NCBI GenBank assembly: GCA_029262955.1
Contig: JAJCYL010000719.1
Coordinates: forward strand, 1 to 21,330
DNA: 21,330 bases
Direction: 5' to 3'
DNA from: Cytophagales bacterium
GTDB taxonomy: Bacteria; Bacteroidota; Bacteroidia; Cytophagales; Cyclobacteriaceae
Shown here piece after piece: positions 7,854 through 16,403 of the stretch. The notes under the pieces were generated by a model, which did no database searches, was not told the DNA's origin, and worked only from the letters and a program-made list of their open reading frames with translations. The stretch's first letter is position 1. Each line of letters starts with the position of its first letter. Both the position numbers and the translations under genes were made by a program.

Positions 7854-8693
7854 ATGGCTTGGTTTACAAGAAAAGAGAAAGGCATTAGCACACCGACTGC
7901 TCAAAAAAAAGAAGCACCTGACGGTTTGTGGTATAAAACACCTAGTGGCACGATAGTGCACAATAGGGAATTGCGTAACAACTGTTATGTTAGTCCTGAC
8001 GACGGCTATCATGTAAGAATTGGATCAGCCGAGTATTTTGAGATTCTTTTTGACAATAATAAATTTACTGAGCTAGACGAGAACCTCACTTCAGGAAATC
8101 CGCTACATTTCTCAGATTCCAAACCTTACCAACAACGAATCACTGATTCCCAAAAGAAATCCGGACTGAAAGATGCCGTGAGAACAGCAGTCGGTAAAAT
8201 GAATGGTACTGACCTCGTAGTAGGATGTATGGATTTTGCCTTTATTGGTGGATCCATGGGTTCTGTGGTGGGTGAAAAAATTGCCAGGGCAATAGACTAC
8301 TCATTGAAAAAGAAAATTCCGTTTCTTATGATCTCCAAGTCAGGCGGTGCCCGAATGATGGAAGCTGGATTTTCATTGATGCAAATGGCCAAAACATCAG
8401 CAAGACTTGCGCTGCTTTCAGAAGCCAAAATACCTTACATATCACTACTTACAGATCCAACTACCGGAGGTGTAACCGCTTCATATGCTATGTTAGGAGA
8501 CTTTAATATTGCAGAGCCTGGCTCTCTGATTGGTTTTGCCGGTCCACGTGTAATTAGAGAAACCATTGGAAAAGATCTTCCTAAAGGATTTCAAAGTGCA
8601 GAGTTCGTATTGGAACATGGTTTTCTTGATTTTATAATAGATAGGAGAAATCTCAAAAACAAGTTAACTAAGCTTCTTAAAATGCTGGAGTAG
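7854..8693 (+). CDS. accD: Acetyl-CoA carboxylase carboxyltransferase subunit beta
   Basis: With the alpha subunit (AccA, not in the window) it moves the carboxyl group from biotin to acetyl-CoA, giving malonyl-CoA for fatty acid synthesis. The 279 residues show the crotonase-fold signatures of AccD: GGSMGSVVGEKIARAID, SKSGGARMMEAG and TDPTTGGVTASYAMLGD, followed by IGFAGPRVIRETIGKDLP. The N-terminal zinc-ribbon region keeps its shape (GLWYKTPSG ... YVSPDDGYHVRI), but the four positions normally held by cysteine are T29, G32, S47 and D50, so zinc cannot be bound in the usual way. From memory, related Bacteroidota AccD proteins share this loss. Confidence 0.96.
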   Translation: MAWFTRKEKGISTPTAQKKEAPDGLWYKTPSGTIVHNRELRNNCYVSPDDGYHVRIGSAEYFEILFDNNKFTELDENLTSGNPLHFSDSKPYQQRITDSQKKSGLKDAVRTAVGKMNGTDLVVGCMDFAFIGGSMGSVVGEKIARAIDYSLKKKIPFLMISKSGGARMMEAGFSLMQMAKTSARLALLSEAKIPYISLLTDPTTGGVTASYAMLGDFNIAEPGSLIGFAGPRVIRETIGKDLPKGFQSAEFVLEHGFLDFIIDRRNLKNKLTKLLKMLE

Positions 8694-8752
8694 CAAACCT
8701 CATTAACTCTTTGACTTTGTTGTCGTATACGGGTTAACCAAGACTAATTATT

Positions 8753-9883
8753 TTGATACTACTAGATTGGTTTAATGTCCTGCTCATCGGTGGTGCGCTC
8801 CAGGGAGTTTTCCTACTCTTTGCGATCAATTCCCTAAAGGATAAAAATGGAGGTGCCAATAAATATCTATCCTTACTCATTCTGTTAATTACGCTGGCCC
8901 TATTGGGTAGGTTATCTTTCGAAGATGAGCTTTTACAACAATACCCTCAGATATATATGCTCCCCGATTTCGTGCTATTTTTATTCGGGCCTATTCTTTA
9001 TCTCTATGTAAACACACTGTTAACAAAAGATAACCGAATACCGTGGCAACACTTTATTCTTGCAGGAGTACACTATATATACATGCTGTTTATTGGGCTC
9101 AGATCTTCAGAAGCCATCTGGGAATTAATCTTCAGTGGGATATTAGTATTACCCATGTATATATTAATGACTCTCGGAATTATTCAAAATGCTTTTTATC
9201 TCGGTTTGAGCTATAAAAAACTTTTTAAATATCAGAATGAGGTCAGGGACAATATTTCTTACGATGCCCGTATCTCATATCTACATTTTGTACTGGGACT
9301 TATTCTTATCTGCATACTAACATGGGGTTCTGTTTTATTAATGAATTCAATTGCTGGAGAAAGCCCCAACCTCCAGGCTTATAAAGTTATCTGGATCAGC
9401 CTTACCTTTCTTGTTTATGTTATGGGATTCTTTGCTATGAAGCAGCCTGAGATTTTTAAGATTCCGGTCACTCTCCAAAAGTATAAAGGTTCGACATTAA
9501 GTGAGGACGACATTCGGAGAATAAGCGTCGAATTGGACAGGTTAATGCAAACTAAAAAACCCTACCTTAATCCTAAACTGACAAAAGCAGAATTGGCCAA
9601 TTTAGCTGATACAAACACATCAAATATTTCCAGGGTAATCAACGAAGGGTTCGGTAAAAACTTTTTTGATTTCGTAAACGCTTATAGAATACAGGAATTT
9701 ATTCGGCTTGTCAAAGGAGAAGACCATGGCAATTACACCTTTCTTGCCATTGCAGAAGAGGTAGGATTTAATTCAAAAACTACCTTTAACACTTCCTTCA
9801 AAAAGCTCACTAATTATTCGCCGCGTGAATATTTTAAAGTGGCCAATCACAGCTCTGAAGAATTGATAAGCTTCCAATCTTAA
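8753..9883 (+). CDS. AraC-family regulator with N-terminal multi-pass membrane domain
   Basis: The 376-residue protein has about seven hydrophobic segments in residues 3-228 (for example 5-26, 38-53, 73-90, 99-115, 126-149, 175-198 and 212-228), then a cytoplasmic linker and a C-terminal AraC DNA-binding domain at about 270-362. Both helix-turn-helix units are visible: LTKAELANLADTNTSNISRVIN (276-297) and the GNYTFLAIAEEVGFNSKTTFNTSFKK stretch (326-351), ending in the family's SPREYFK. Such membrane AraC proteins are common in Bacteroidota and are thought to sense a signal at the membrane. The start is TTG at 8753: an in-frame stop lies at 8735-8737 and the first in-frame ATG (residue 69) would remove the first two membrane segments. 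The DinB-fold gene downstream is a possible target. Confidence 0.88.
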   Translation: MILLDWFNVLLIGGALQGVFLLFAINSLKDKNGGANKYLSLLILLITLALLGRLSFEDELLQQYPQIYMLPDFVLFLFGPILYLYVNTLLTKDNRIPWQHFILAGVHYIYMLFIGLRSSEAIWELIFSGILVLPMYILMTLGIIQNAFYLGLSYKKLFKYQNEVRDNISYDARISYLHFVLGLILICILTWGSVLLMNSIAGESPNLQAYKVIWISLTFLVYVMGFFAMKQPEIFKIPVTLQKYKGSTLSEDDIRRISVELDRLMQTKKPYLNPKLTKAELANLADTNTSNISRVINEGFGKNFFDFVNAYRIQEFIRLVKGEDHGNYTFLAIAEEVGFNSKTTFNTSFKKLTNYSPREYFKVANHSSEELISFQS

Positions 9884-9960
9884 CTAAGAAGTACGGCTTT
9901 CTAATCCCGAACCTTTTAGCCCAACTATTTTTAGCCTTCTGTTAATGGGTCCCGTTTGCT

Positions 9961-9985
9961 TTGATTGAAACAAATATTCAATCAA
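9961..9985. promoter_or_regulatory. Perfect 9-bp inverted repeat in front of the DinB-fold gene
   Basis: TTGATTGAA (9961-9969) and TTCAATCAA (9977-9985) are exact reverse complements separated by ACAAATA. The element ends 12 nt before the ATG at 9998. It may be an operator, perhaps for the upstream AraC protein, or a hairpin in the mRNA leader. No T run follows it, so it is not a terminator. Confidence 0.55.
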
Positions 9986-9997
9986 TTTAAAACAATC

Positions 9998-10588
9998 ATG
10001 AAAAATCTATTGATTACCACATTAACAATCCTAAGCCTAGTCTTAGTTGGATCATTTGCAGTTAATGGCAAGGAAAGTTCAAAAACGAAACCACAAGCTA
10101 AGTCCAAATTCGGTGAAGAAATGGTTGCCATATTCCAAAATCAAAAGGCCTACACCATTGAAGTCATCAATCAAATGCCTGAGAATAAATTCAACTACCG
10201 CCCAGCAGAAGAAGTCCGTTCATTTGCAGAACTATTTAAGCATATTGCTGGCTCTTTCCGCTTACAACAAAAAGTTTTGAAGGGAGAGTTTACTACACCC
10301 GATCAGGAATTTCCGGCGGTGCAACAATTGGAAAAAGCGGAAATGTCGAAGCAATCAATAGCAGATTTGGTCTCCGATGAATTTGATAATTTCATTGACA
10401 TTATAGCCAATATGAGTGAGAAAGACCTGAAAGAAACGTTCACCTTCAGTTTTATCCCGGGTGCACCTGTGAAATCAAATCGTGAAATATTCGTTTTTGC
10501 AAGAGATCATCTAACTCATCATCGGGGGCAGGCAACTACTTATCTTCGGCTTAACGGAATTAAGCCAGCACAGTACCGACCCTGGTAA
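9998..10588 (+). CDS. Exported DinB-family protein
   Basis: From ATG 9998 the protein has 196 residues and a clear signal peptide (residues 1-22, KNLLITTLTILSLVLVGSFA). A TTG farther upstream at 9965 is in frame, but it lies inside the inverted repeat and would put 11 polar residues before the signal, so I reject it. The mature part is a four-helix DinB fold with the putative metal-binding histidines H82 (LFKHIAG) and H171 and H175 (RDHLTHHRGQ), and ends in RLNGIKPAQYRPW, typical of the family. DinB-fold proteins include thiol-dependent transferases and many of unknown role. Most are cytoplasmic, so the signal peptide is notable. Confidence 0.85.
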   Translation: MKNLLITTLTILSLVLVGSFAVNGKESSKTKPQAKSKFGEEMVAIFQNQKAYTIEVINQMPENKFNYRPAEEVRSFAELFKHIAGSFRLQQKVLKGEFTTPDQEFPAVQQLEKAEMSKQSIADLVSDEFDNFIDIIANMSEKDLKETFTFSFIPGAPVKSNREIFVFARDHLTHHRGQATTYLRLNGIKPAQYRPW

Positions 10589-10620
10589 ATCGAGTTTTTT
10601 TTGACAGGTTTGGGTTTAGT

Positions 10621-10649
10621 AAGGCATCGAGAATCTCGATGCCTTTTTT
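10621..10649 (+). terminator. Strong intrinsic terminator after the DinB-fold gene
   Basis: GGCATCGAG (10623-10631), loop AAT and CTCGATGCC (10635-10643) form a perfect 9-bp stem, extended to 11 bp by AA/TT, followed by six T residues (10644-10649). It separates the DinB-fold gene from prfA. Confidence 0.93.
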
Positions 10650-10718
10650 ATTGCTCTTAAAACCATACATGTTTTATTGATTTCAAGGTTTAACTTTACA
10701 AGAGCTTACACATGAGCC

Positions 10719-11795
10719 ATGATTGAGAAGTTAGAAGAGATTAAGCACCGTTTCGAAGAGGTCAGTCAACTGATCGTGCAACCGGAATCAATGGCGGATA
10801 TGAAGAAGTATTCGAAATTGAATAAGGAGTACAAGGATCTTGAGAAAATCGTGAAGAAGTTTGATGAACTTCAAAAGACCATTGCAGATTTAGCAGGTGC
10901 CAAAGAGCTTCTTTCAAATGAAAAGGATTCTGAACTGAAGGAAATGGCGAAGACGGAGATAGAAGAGCTTGAGCCTAAAAAGGAAAGAATTGATGAAGAA
11001 CTCAAAGAACTCTTAATCCCACAGGACCCCAACGATAGCAAAAATGTGGTACTTGAAATTAGAGGAGGAACAGGAGGCGATGAAGCAGCCATTTTCGCAG
11101 GTGATTTATTTAGGATGTATCAACTCTTCTCTGAATCTCAGGGTTGGAATCTTTCCATTTTAAACTTGAACGAGGGGACTTCAGGTGGATACAAAGAAAT
11201 AGTTGCATCCGTAACTGGTGAGGACGTTTATGCCAAATTAAAATTCGAATCAGGCGTTCACCGTGTTCAGCGAGTGCCGGCCACGGAAACACAGGGTAGA
11301 GTTCATACATCAGCTGCTACAGTTGCAATATTACCAGAGGCCGAAGAAGTGGATGTAGAAGTGGATATGAAAGATGTGAGACGAGACACATTCAGAGCCT
11401 CAGGAGCCGGTGGCCAGCATGTAAACAAAACGGAGTCAGCAGTCAGATTGACACATTTACCTTCAGGTTTAGTTGTCGAATGCCAGGATGGACGTTCACA
11501 ACATCAAAATTTCGATAAAGCGTTGACTGTTTTAAGGTCACGGCTTTTTGAAATAGAGTTAAAGAAACAGCAGGCTGAAATTGCGGGTCAGAGAAAGTCT
11601 ATGGTAGGCAGTGGAGACCGTTCCGACAAAATTAGGACTTATAACTATCCTCAAAGTAGAGTGACCGATCACCGCATCGGGTATTCGACTCACAACCTCC
11701 CTTCCGTAATGAATGGTGATTTAGGTGATTTCATTGAACAACTTAGAATTGCTGAAAATGCGGAGAAAATGAAAGAAGGTAGTGAGGTACAATAA
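10719..11795 (+). CDS. prfA: Peptide chain release factor 1
   Basis: RF1 recognises UAA and UAG in the ribosomal A site and triggers release of the finished protein. The 358-residue length is normal. The stop-codon-reading PxT motif typical of RF1 is PAT at 187-189 (QRVPATETQGRVHTSA), and the catalytic GGQ loop is at 231-233 (SGAGGQHVNKTESAVRL), after a helical N-terminal domain. The ATG at 10719 gives the standard N-terminus (MIEKLEEIKHRFEEV). A weak -7-like TAACTTTA lies at 10691-10698. The gene follows a strong terminator, so it must have its own promoter. The next gene starts 20 nt after its stop and may be read through. Confidence 0.97.
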   Translation: MIEKLEEIKHRFEEVSQLIVQPESMADMKKYSKLNKEYKDLEKIVKKFDELQKTIADLAGAKELLSNEKDSELKEMAKTEIEELEPKKERIDEELKELLIPQDPNDSKNVVLEIRGGTGGDEAAIFAGDLFRMYQLFSESQGWNLSILNLNEGTSGGYKEIVASVTGEDVYAKLKFESGVHRVQRVPATETQGRVHTSAATVAILPEAEEVDVEVDMKDVRRDTFRASGAGGQHVNKTESAVRLTHLPSGLVVECQDGRSQHQNFDKALTVLRSRLFEIELKKQQAEIAGQRKSMVGSGDRSDKIRTYNYPQSRVTDHRIGYSTHNLPSVMNGDLGDFIEQLRIAENAEKMKEGSEVQ

Positions 11796-11815
11796 TTAGT
11801 TTGTTGATAAGTTAG

Positions 11816-13219
11816 GTGAGTAACGTGATCCTCCGAAACGCTTTATTAATTTCTATAGTACTGTCACTTGCAATATGGTCTTGCACACCTGAACAAGAAA
11901 TTATTGATAATTCCCCAGGGGATATACTTTTACTATCGACTGATACGCTATTATTTGATACACTTTTCACCAGTGTAGGTAGTGTAACAAGAAGACTAAG
12001 GATTTCCAATAAGAATAGACATGCCATCAAAATCGCCAACATCAGTTTGGAGGGAGGCCCCTCTTCACCATATAATATTATTGTCAATGGTGACAAGGGA
12101 TTCTCTTTTGATGACGTGGTGATTTTTGGCGGAGACAGCCTTCTAATTCTCGTTGAAATAACCATTGATCCCAGAAATGAAGATTTACCCTTTCTTGTAA
12201 AAGATTCTATCTCTATCGATCAGGGCAATTTCCAGCAATATGTTAAATTGATTAGCTGGGGACAAGACGCCAACTTCTTAAAGAATGTAATCTTGAATTG
12301 CAATGAGACCTGGACGGCCGAAAGGCCCTATGTCATTGTCGAGGGGGTATTAGTAGATTCACTCTGCACCCTGACGATTGAAAAAGGAGTCAGAGTCCTA
12401 TTCGACAATAACTCATCACTTTTTGTTCAAGGCAGCCTTAAAGTTAAAGGGGACACGTCTGACCAGGTGATTTTTAGAAGTATCCGCAGTGATGGTATTT
12501 TTGAAAATACTGCGGGCCAATGGGGAGGAATTTTCTTTTTAGAAGGTAGCAAGTCTAATATTATCGATAATGCAATTATAAGCAATGGCCAATTTGGCCT
12601 ACGAGTTGGAACACCAGATGAGGACAATATTCCAGATGTTGTAGTAAGTAATACTGTGATAGAAAACATGTCTGAGGCTGGTATACTGGCCATTTCCTCC
12701 GATATCGACGCACGAAACACCTTAGTCTTCAACTGCGGTTCTTATATGATTGGAAATTTTGCCGGCGGCAATTACAATTACTATCACTGCACATTTACTA
12801 ATGACCTTAACGACTTCCGTAGAGATGAGTCCTCCGTTCAATTTTCAGATAACCTTATCTTAGCAGATAATTCAATTCTTAGAGAAGACCTTCATCTGGA
12901 AATTGTCAACACCATTATTTGGGGTAATCTTGAAGATGAGCTATTAATTAGCCTCGAAGGGCAAACAAACTCCAGTTTGGTCCTTCAAAACAACATTATT
13001 CGATCAACACTGGCAGATTTTGATACCAATGGCAATTTAATTGGGCAAGATTTGAACTTTCCAGGATTTGTGAGCCCGTTTCAACGTGAATATGCAATTG
13101 ATTCACTTTCTATAGCACGAAATGCAGGAATAGATTTAGGCATTGAATTCGACATACGTGGCTTTGCGAGAGATGATCGGCCAGATATTGGTGCATTTGA
13201 AAGAATTGATCCAGAATAA
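11816..13219 (+). CDS. Lipoprotein with parallel beta-helix region
   Basis: The 467-residue protein has a signal sequence ending at a lipobox-like LAIWSC, with C23 as the probable lipidated residue. A beta-rich domain (about residues 40-150) follows, with the DTLLFDTLFTSVGSVTRRLRI pattern seen in Bacteroidota surface lipoproteins. Then comes a run of short valine, isoleucine and asparagine-rich rungs (about 170-400: TIEKGVRVLFDN, LFVQGSLKVKGD, SNIIDNAIISNGQFGLRV, VSNTVIENMSEAGILAIS), the hallmark of right-handed parallel beta-helices. The start is GTG, either 11816 or 11825. A stop just before 11816 rules out anything longer. No enzymatic residues can be picked out, so substrate or role is unknown. 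Confidence 0.8.
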   Translation: MSNVILRNALLISIVLSLAIWSCTPEQEIIDNSPGDILLLSTDTLLFDTLFTSVGSVTRRLRISNKNRHAIKIANISLEGGPSSPYNIIVNGDKGFSFDDVVIFGGDSLLILVEITIDPRNEDLPFLVKDSISIDQGNFQQYVKLISWGQDANFLKNVILNCNETWTAERPYVIVEGVLVDSLCTLTIEKGVRVLFDNNSSLFVQGSLKVKGDTSDQVIFRSIRSDGIFENTAGQWGGIFFLEGSKSNIIDNAIISNGQFGLRVGTPDEDNIPDVVVSNTVIENMSEAGILAISSDIDARNTLVFNCGSYMIGNFAGGNYNYYHCTFTNDLNDFRRDESSVQFSDNLILADNSILREDLHLEIVNTIIWGNLEDELLISLEGQTNSSLVLQNNIIRSTLADFDTNGNLIGQDLNFPGFVSPFQREYAIDSLSIARNAGIDLGIEFDIRGFARDDRPDIGAFERIDPE

Positions 13220-13221
13220 TA

Positions 13222-13641
13222 ATGACCAGCATTCAAAAGAGTTTTAGTCTTCCGGCTTTTTCAAGAGGGTTTCATCTGATCACTGATTTAGTTTTGCAAG
13301 AACTTCCGGAAATTAAGGAAGTCAATTCGGGGCTCTTTCAACTTTTTATAAAACATACTTCCGCAAGCCTTACAATCAATGAAAACGCCGATCCAACGGT
13401 GAGAATGGATTTTGAATCTCATTTCAATCACAGTGTGCCTGAAAGTGCACCTTACTACAAGCACACCTATGAGGGGCCTGATGATATGCCAGCACACATT
13501 AAAGCATCATTATTGGGTAATTCGATTTCGATACCCATCACGGATGGTCATCTTAATCTTGGTACCTGGCAAGGGATTTACCTCTGCGAACATCGCGATT
13601 ATGGAGGTTCAAGAAAGCTGGTTGCAACAATTTTATCTTAA
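13222..13641 (+). CDS. yjbQ: YjbQ / UPF0047 family protein (secondary thiamine-phosphate synthase enzyme)
   Basis: The 139 residues show all signatures of the YjbQ (UPF0047) family: IKHTSASLTINENADP (43-58), DDMPAHIKASLLG (87-99) and LNLGTWQGIYLCEHR (111-125), with the conserved histidines H45, H92 and H124. Members are small trimeric proteins. Databases call them secondary thiamine-phosphate synthase because weak activity was reported for a relative, while the true role is unsettled. It starts 2 nt after the lipoprotein stop codon (TAATA then ATG), which suggests translational coupling with that gene despite no obvious shared function. Confidence 0.94.
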   Translation: MTSIQKSFSLPAFSRGFHLITDLVLQELPEIKEVNSGLFQLFIKHTSASLTINENADPTVRMDFESHFNHSVPESAPYYKHTYEGPDDMPAHIKASLLGNSISIPITDGHLNLGTWQGIYLCEHRDYGGSRKLVATILS

Positions 13642-13716
13642 CGTCATGTCTCTAGTACAAATTAGGGTGCAATTTTTGCAACTTTGTCCGCTTTTAATGC
13701 CGTATAACCAGTTTTA

Positions 13717-16332
13717 ATGAGAATCCTTGCTTTATCCCTTATTCTGTTTTCCAGTCAATTGGCGTTTGCCGATAGAAATAAGCAAGCACTTAAAGCATTA
13801 GAGAAGGGTGAATTTGAAGAAGTTGAAATACAACTTATCAAGTCACTTCAGAAATATCCCATAAACCCTGGTGCCAATTACATCTACTCTCTATTATACA
13901 CCACCAATTCTTTCAATAAGTATAATTTAGATTCTGCATACTTGTTTGTCTTAAAAGCCAAAGAAGAGCTCAATATAGCAGATGAAAAAGTTCTTAAGGA
14001 GCTAGAGAAAAATTCGATTACTAAAAATGACTTCGACATTCAACAGACTCTGATCGAAAAGTTGGCTTTTGAACGGGCTTTAGTGCTAAATACCATTTCA
14101 GATTACGAGTATTTTATGGAGTTTTTCAAGGTTGCTGATCAAGTACCTGAAGCTTTACAAAAGAGAAATGTCTTGATCTATGAAGAAGTGCAAGTCATCA
14201 ATACCTGGCAAGCCTATAAAAATTTTATAGAGCAATTTCCCTCTGCAGAACAGGTCGGTTTGGCGGAAAGGTCTTATCAAAGGCTACTATATCTCGATCA
14301 AACCGATGATGGGAAATTGGCGAGTCTGCAAAATTTTCTAAAGGAACATCCTGATAATGAACACCGAACTGAAACCGAAAGGAAGATCTTAAACATTCGA
14401 GCCGGTTTAAATCGCCCTACAGATTATGTGAATTTCTTAAACGATTATCCCAATTCCTTTTGGACAAAGGAGGTGACAAAGCGTTTCTTTCATTTGGACA
14501 AAGACTTTTATGATTTAAGTAATTACAACGCTTATACGAATAACCAAATTACTAAGGACTCCTTGAATGAAGTTATCGAATTGAATAGCACATCCATTCT
14601 TCCTATTTATGAAGCTGGCCAATATGGTTTTATGACCATAAATGGTAAAGTCATTCTAAAACCCCAATTTGAGTATGTCAAAGAGGAGTATTTATGTGGA
14701 AAAATCCAGTCTGATATTCTGGAAGTAAAAGGAAACGGATCAATACAACTTATTAACTATACTGGCACTCCAATCTATCAAGATGGATTTGATCAAACCA
14801 CTGATTTAAAAGGTGGGTTTGTGAAAATGAGGAAAAATGGAAGATACGGTCTTTGGCATAAGAGTGGTTTTGATATTTTGGAAGCGAGGTTCGAAGACAT
14901 TGAGCTTCTCAACTCAAATCTCCTAAAAGTTAAGGTCAATGGGAAGTGGGCACTGTACTCAGTTTTTGGTGAAGAGTTCCTAAAACCTCAGTTTGATGAC
15001 ATCTATTTGGTTAAAGACTTTTGGATCTTCCAAAAGAAGGGTCTACTTGCGGTTGTCAACCTGGACTATTTAGAGCCGCTAACTGATGGAAATAGTGTGT
15101 CGTTAGATTTCAAATTTGATGAAGTCGAGCTAGTAAAAGACAATTATTTACTATGCTACAGCGGTAATCTTGAGAGCCTCATCAATGAGGACCTTGGCAT
15201 TGTGATCAATTCCTCCGACCAAACTATCATCCCAATGCGTGACAACTGGATGGTTAAAAGAGATAGTGGCTATTCCTATTACCACGAAGAAAATGATTTC
15301 TTTCTTGAAGAGTCCTTTCGGGACATTTCTTTTAGTAAAAATTGGTTCGCCTTTAAAAGAGATTCTACATGGACTCTACTAAGTGAGGGTTTTGGGTTTG
15401 AACCTCGGTTTGAGCAAGACTCGGTAACTGTTCTGAATGACAACATGGTCTTTTTCCAAAAAGGAGATACTTCGAGACTGGCTTTTTATCCAAACAGACT
15501 GGTTGAAATTCGCCCTGGAGATCAATTGGAATTGATGGGGACCATGACTGCTAAAGACAGTTCACAATTTTTGCTTATCAAAAATGACGATATAGAGAGA
15601 GTATATGCTGAAAATGGGGAATTTAAGTTCAACAGTAAATATGATCATGTTGACTACCTCTCATCCGGGTATTTCTCGTATGAATGGCGAGGGAAAAAGG
15701 GAATTCTTAACTCAAATGGAAGAATAGTTTTAAAAGCTGAATTTGATGGAATTGGACAGGTTATTGACAGCATTGCTCCAGTTTTATTCAAAGGAAAATT
15801 CGGCTATTACGACCTTTACAAGGAAACACTTCTTAAACCAAACTACTTAAAACGAATTAAAAAATACAACCAACTTTATCAAGTGGCGCTAACAGAAGAT
15901 GGTTATGGCTTCCTATCTCAAACTGGCGAAGAAATCTCAGCATTTGAGTTTACAGAAATTGACTTTTGGAATGATTCAGTGGCACTCGTAAAAAATGATA
16001 GCTGGGCATTATACCATGTAGAGAATGAAGAAATGATAGTGGAAGGAATTCAACGTGTTGATTATATACAAGATAATGAAGAGGAAAAGGTAGCCTATCT
16101 GCTAACTGATAAAGGTTTTGGCATTTTTAGTAATATCCGAGGAGAGATATTAAGCCCTTCATTCAACAATATTATCAATTTAGGAACTGCGGAAGAACCC
16201 CTGTTTTTCGCAGAAAAACATGTACCTGAGGCTGATTTCTATGTGATTGTTTATGCCAATGCTCAGGGCGAAACTATTCGCAGCCAGGCTTTTAGGGCAG
16301 ATGAATATGAGATGATACTTTGTGAGAATTGA
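13717..16332 (+). CDS. Large exported WG-repeat protein with N-terminal helical repeats
   Basis: The 871-residue protein has a signal peptide (1-18, MRILALSLILFSSQLAFA). Residues 20-260 are helical and look like TPR-type repeats (KQALKALEKGEFEEVEIQL, YKNFIEQFPSAEQV, LQNFLKEHPDNE, YVNFLNDYPNSF). From about 300 to the end runs a chain of WG-like beta repeats, each with a G-x-[WYF]-G-[LIF] core and a later KPQFE/DxI element: GQYGFMTINGKVILKPQF (301-318), GRYGLWHKSG (375-384), GKWALYSVFGEEFLKPQF (409-426), GKKGILNSNGRIVLKAEF (659-676), GKFGYYDL (693-700), GYGFLSQTG (729-737), DSWALYHVENE (761-771) and GFGIFSNIRGEILSPSF (800-816). The spacer between 450 and 640 holds more diverged copies. WG repeats are common in Bacteroidota envelope proteins and probably mediate binding. 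No catalytic part is evident. Confidence 0.85.
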   Translation: MRILALSLILFSSQLAFADRNKQALKALEKGEFEEVEIQLIKSLQKYPINPGANYIYSLLYTTNSFNKYNLDSAYLFVLKAKEELNIADEKVLKELEKNSITKNDFDIQQTLIEKLAFERALVLNTISDYEYFMEFFKVADQVPEALQKRNVLIYEEVQVINTWQAYKNFIEQFPSAEQVGLAERSYQRLLYLDQTDDGKLASLQNFLKEHPDNEHRTETERKILNIRAGLNRPTDYVNFLNDYPNSFWTKEVTKRFFHLDKDFYDLSNYNAYTNNQITKDSLNEVIELNSTSILPIYEAGQYGFMTINGKVILKPQFEYVKEEYLCGKIQSDILEVKGNGSIQLINYTGTPIYQDGFDQTTDLKGGFVKMRKNGRYGLWHKSGFDILEARFEDIELLNSNLLKVKVNGKWALYSVFGEEFLKPQFDDIYLVKDFWIFQKKGLLAVVNLDYLEPLTDGNSVSLDFKFDEVELVKDNYLLCYSGNLESLINEDLGIVINSSDQTIIPMRDNWMVKRDSGYSYYHEENDFFLEESFRDISFSKNWFAFKRDSTWTLLSEGFGFEPRFEQDSVTVLNDNMVFFQKGDTSRLAFYPNRLVEIRPGDQLELMGTMTAKDSSQFLLIKNDDIERVYAENGEFKFNSKYDHVDYLSSGYFSYEWRGKKGILNSNGRIVLKAEFDGIGQVIDSIAPVLFKGKFGYYDLYKETLLKPNYLKRIKKYNQLYQVALTEDGYGFLSQTGEEISAFEFTEIDFWNDSVALVKNDSWALYHVENEEMIVEGIQRVDYIQDNEEEKVAYLLTDKGFGIFSNIRGEILSPSFNNIINLGTAEEPLFFAEKHVPEADFYVIVYANAQGETIRSQAFRADEYEMILCEN

Positions 16333-16403
16333 TGCGTTTCAAAATGTGTCAATGTTTGGTATTTCAACAACCCAACTTTTAACATCAAAACATAAATACT
16401 ATA

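Noticed and set aside
9965..9997. TTG start giving an 11-residue longer DinB-fold protein
   Set aside because: It lies inside a perfect inverted repeat and would place polar residues before an otherwise textbook signal peptide starting at ATG 9998.
16333..16403. Bidirectional terminator between the WG-repeat gene and rlmN
   Set aside because: I could not find a stem of useful length with flanking T or A runs in this gap.
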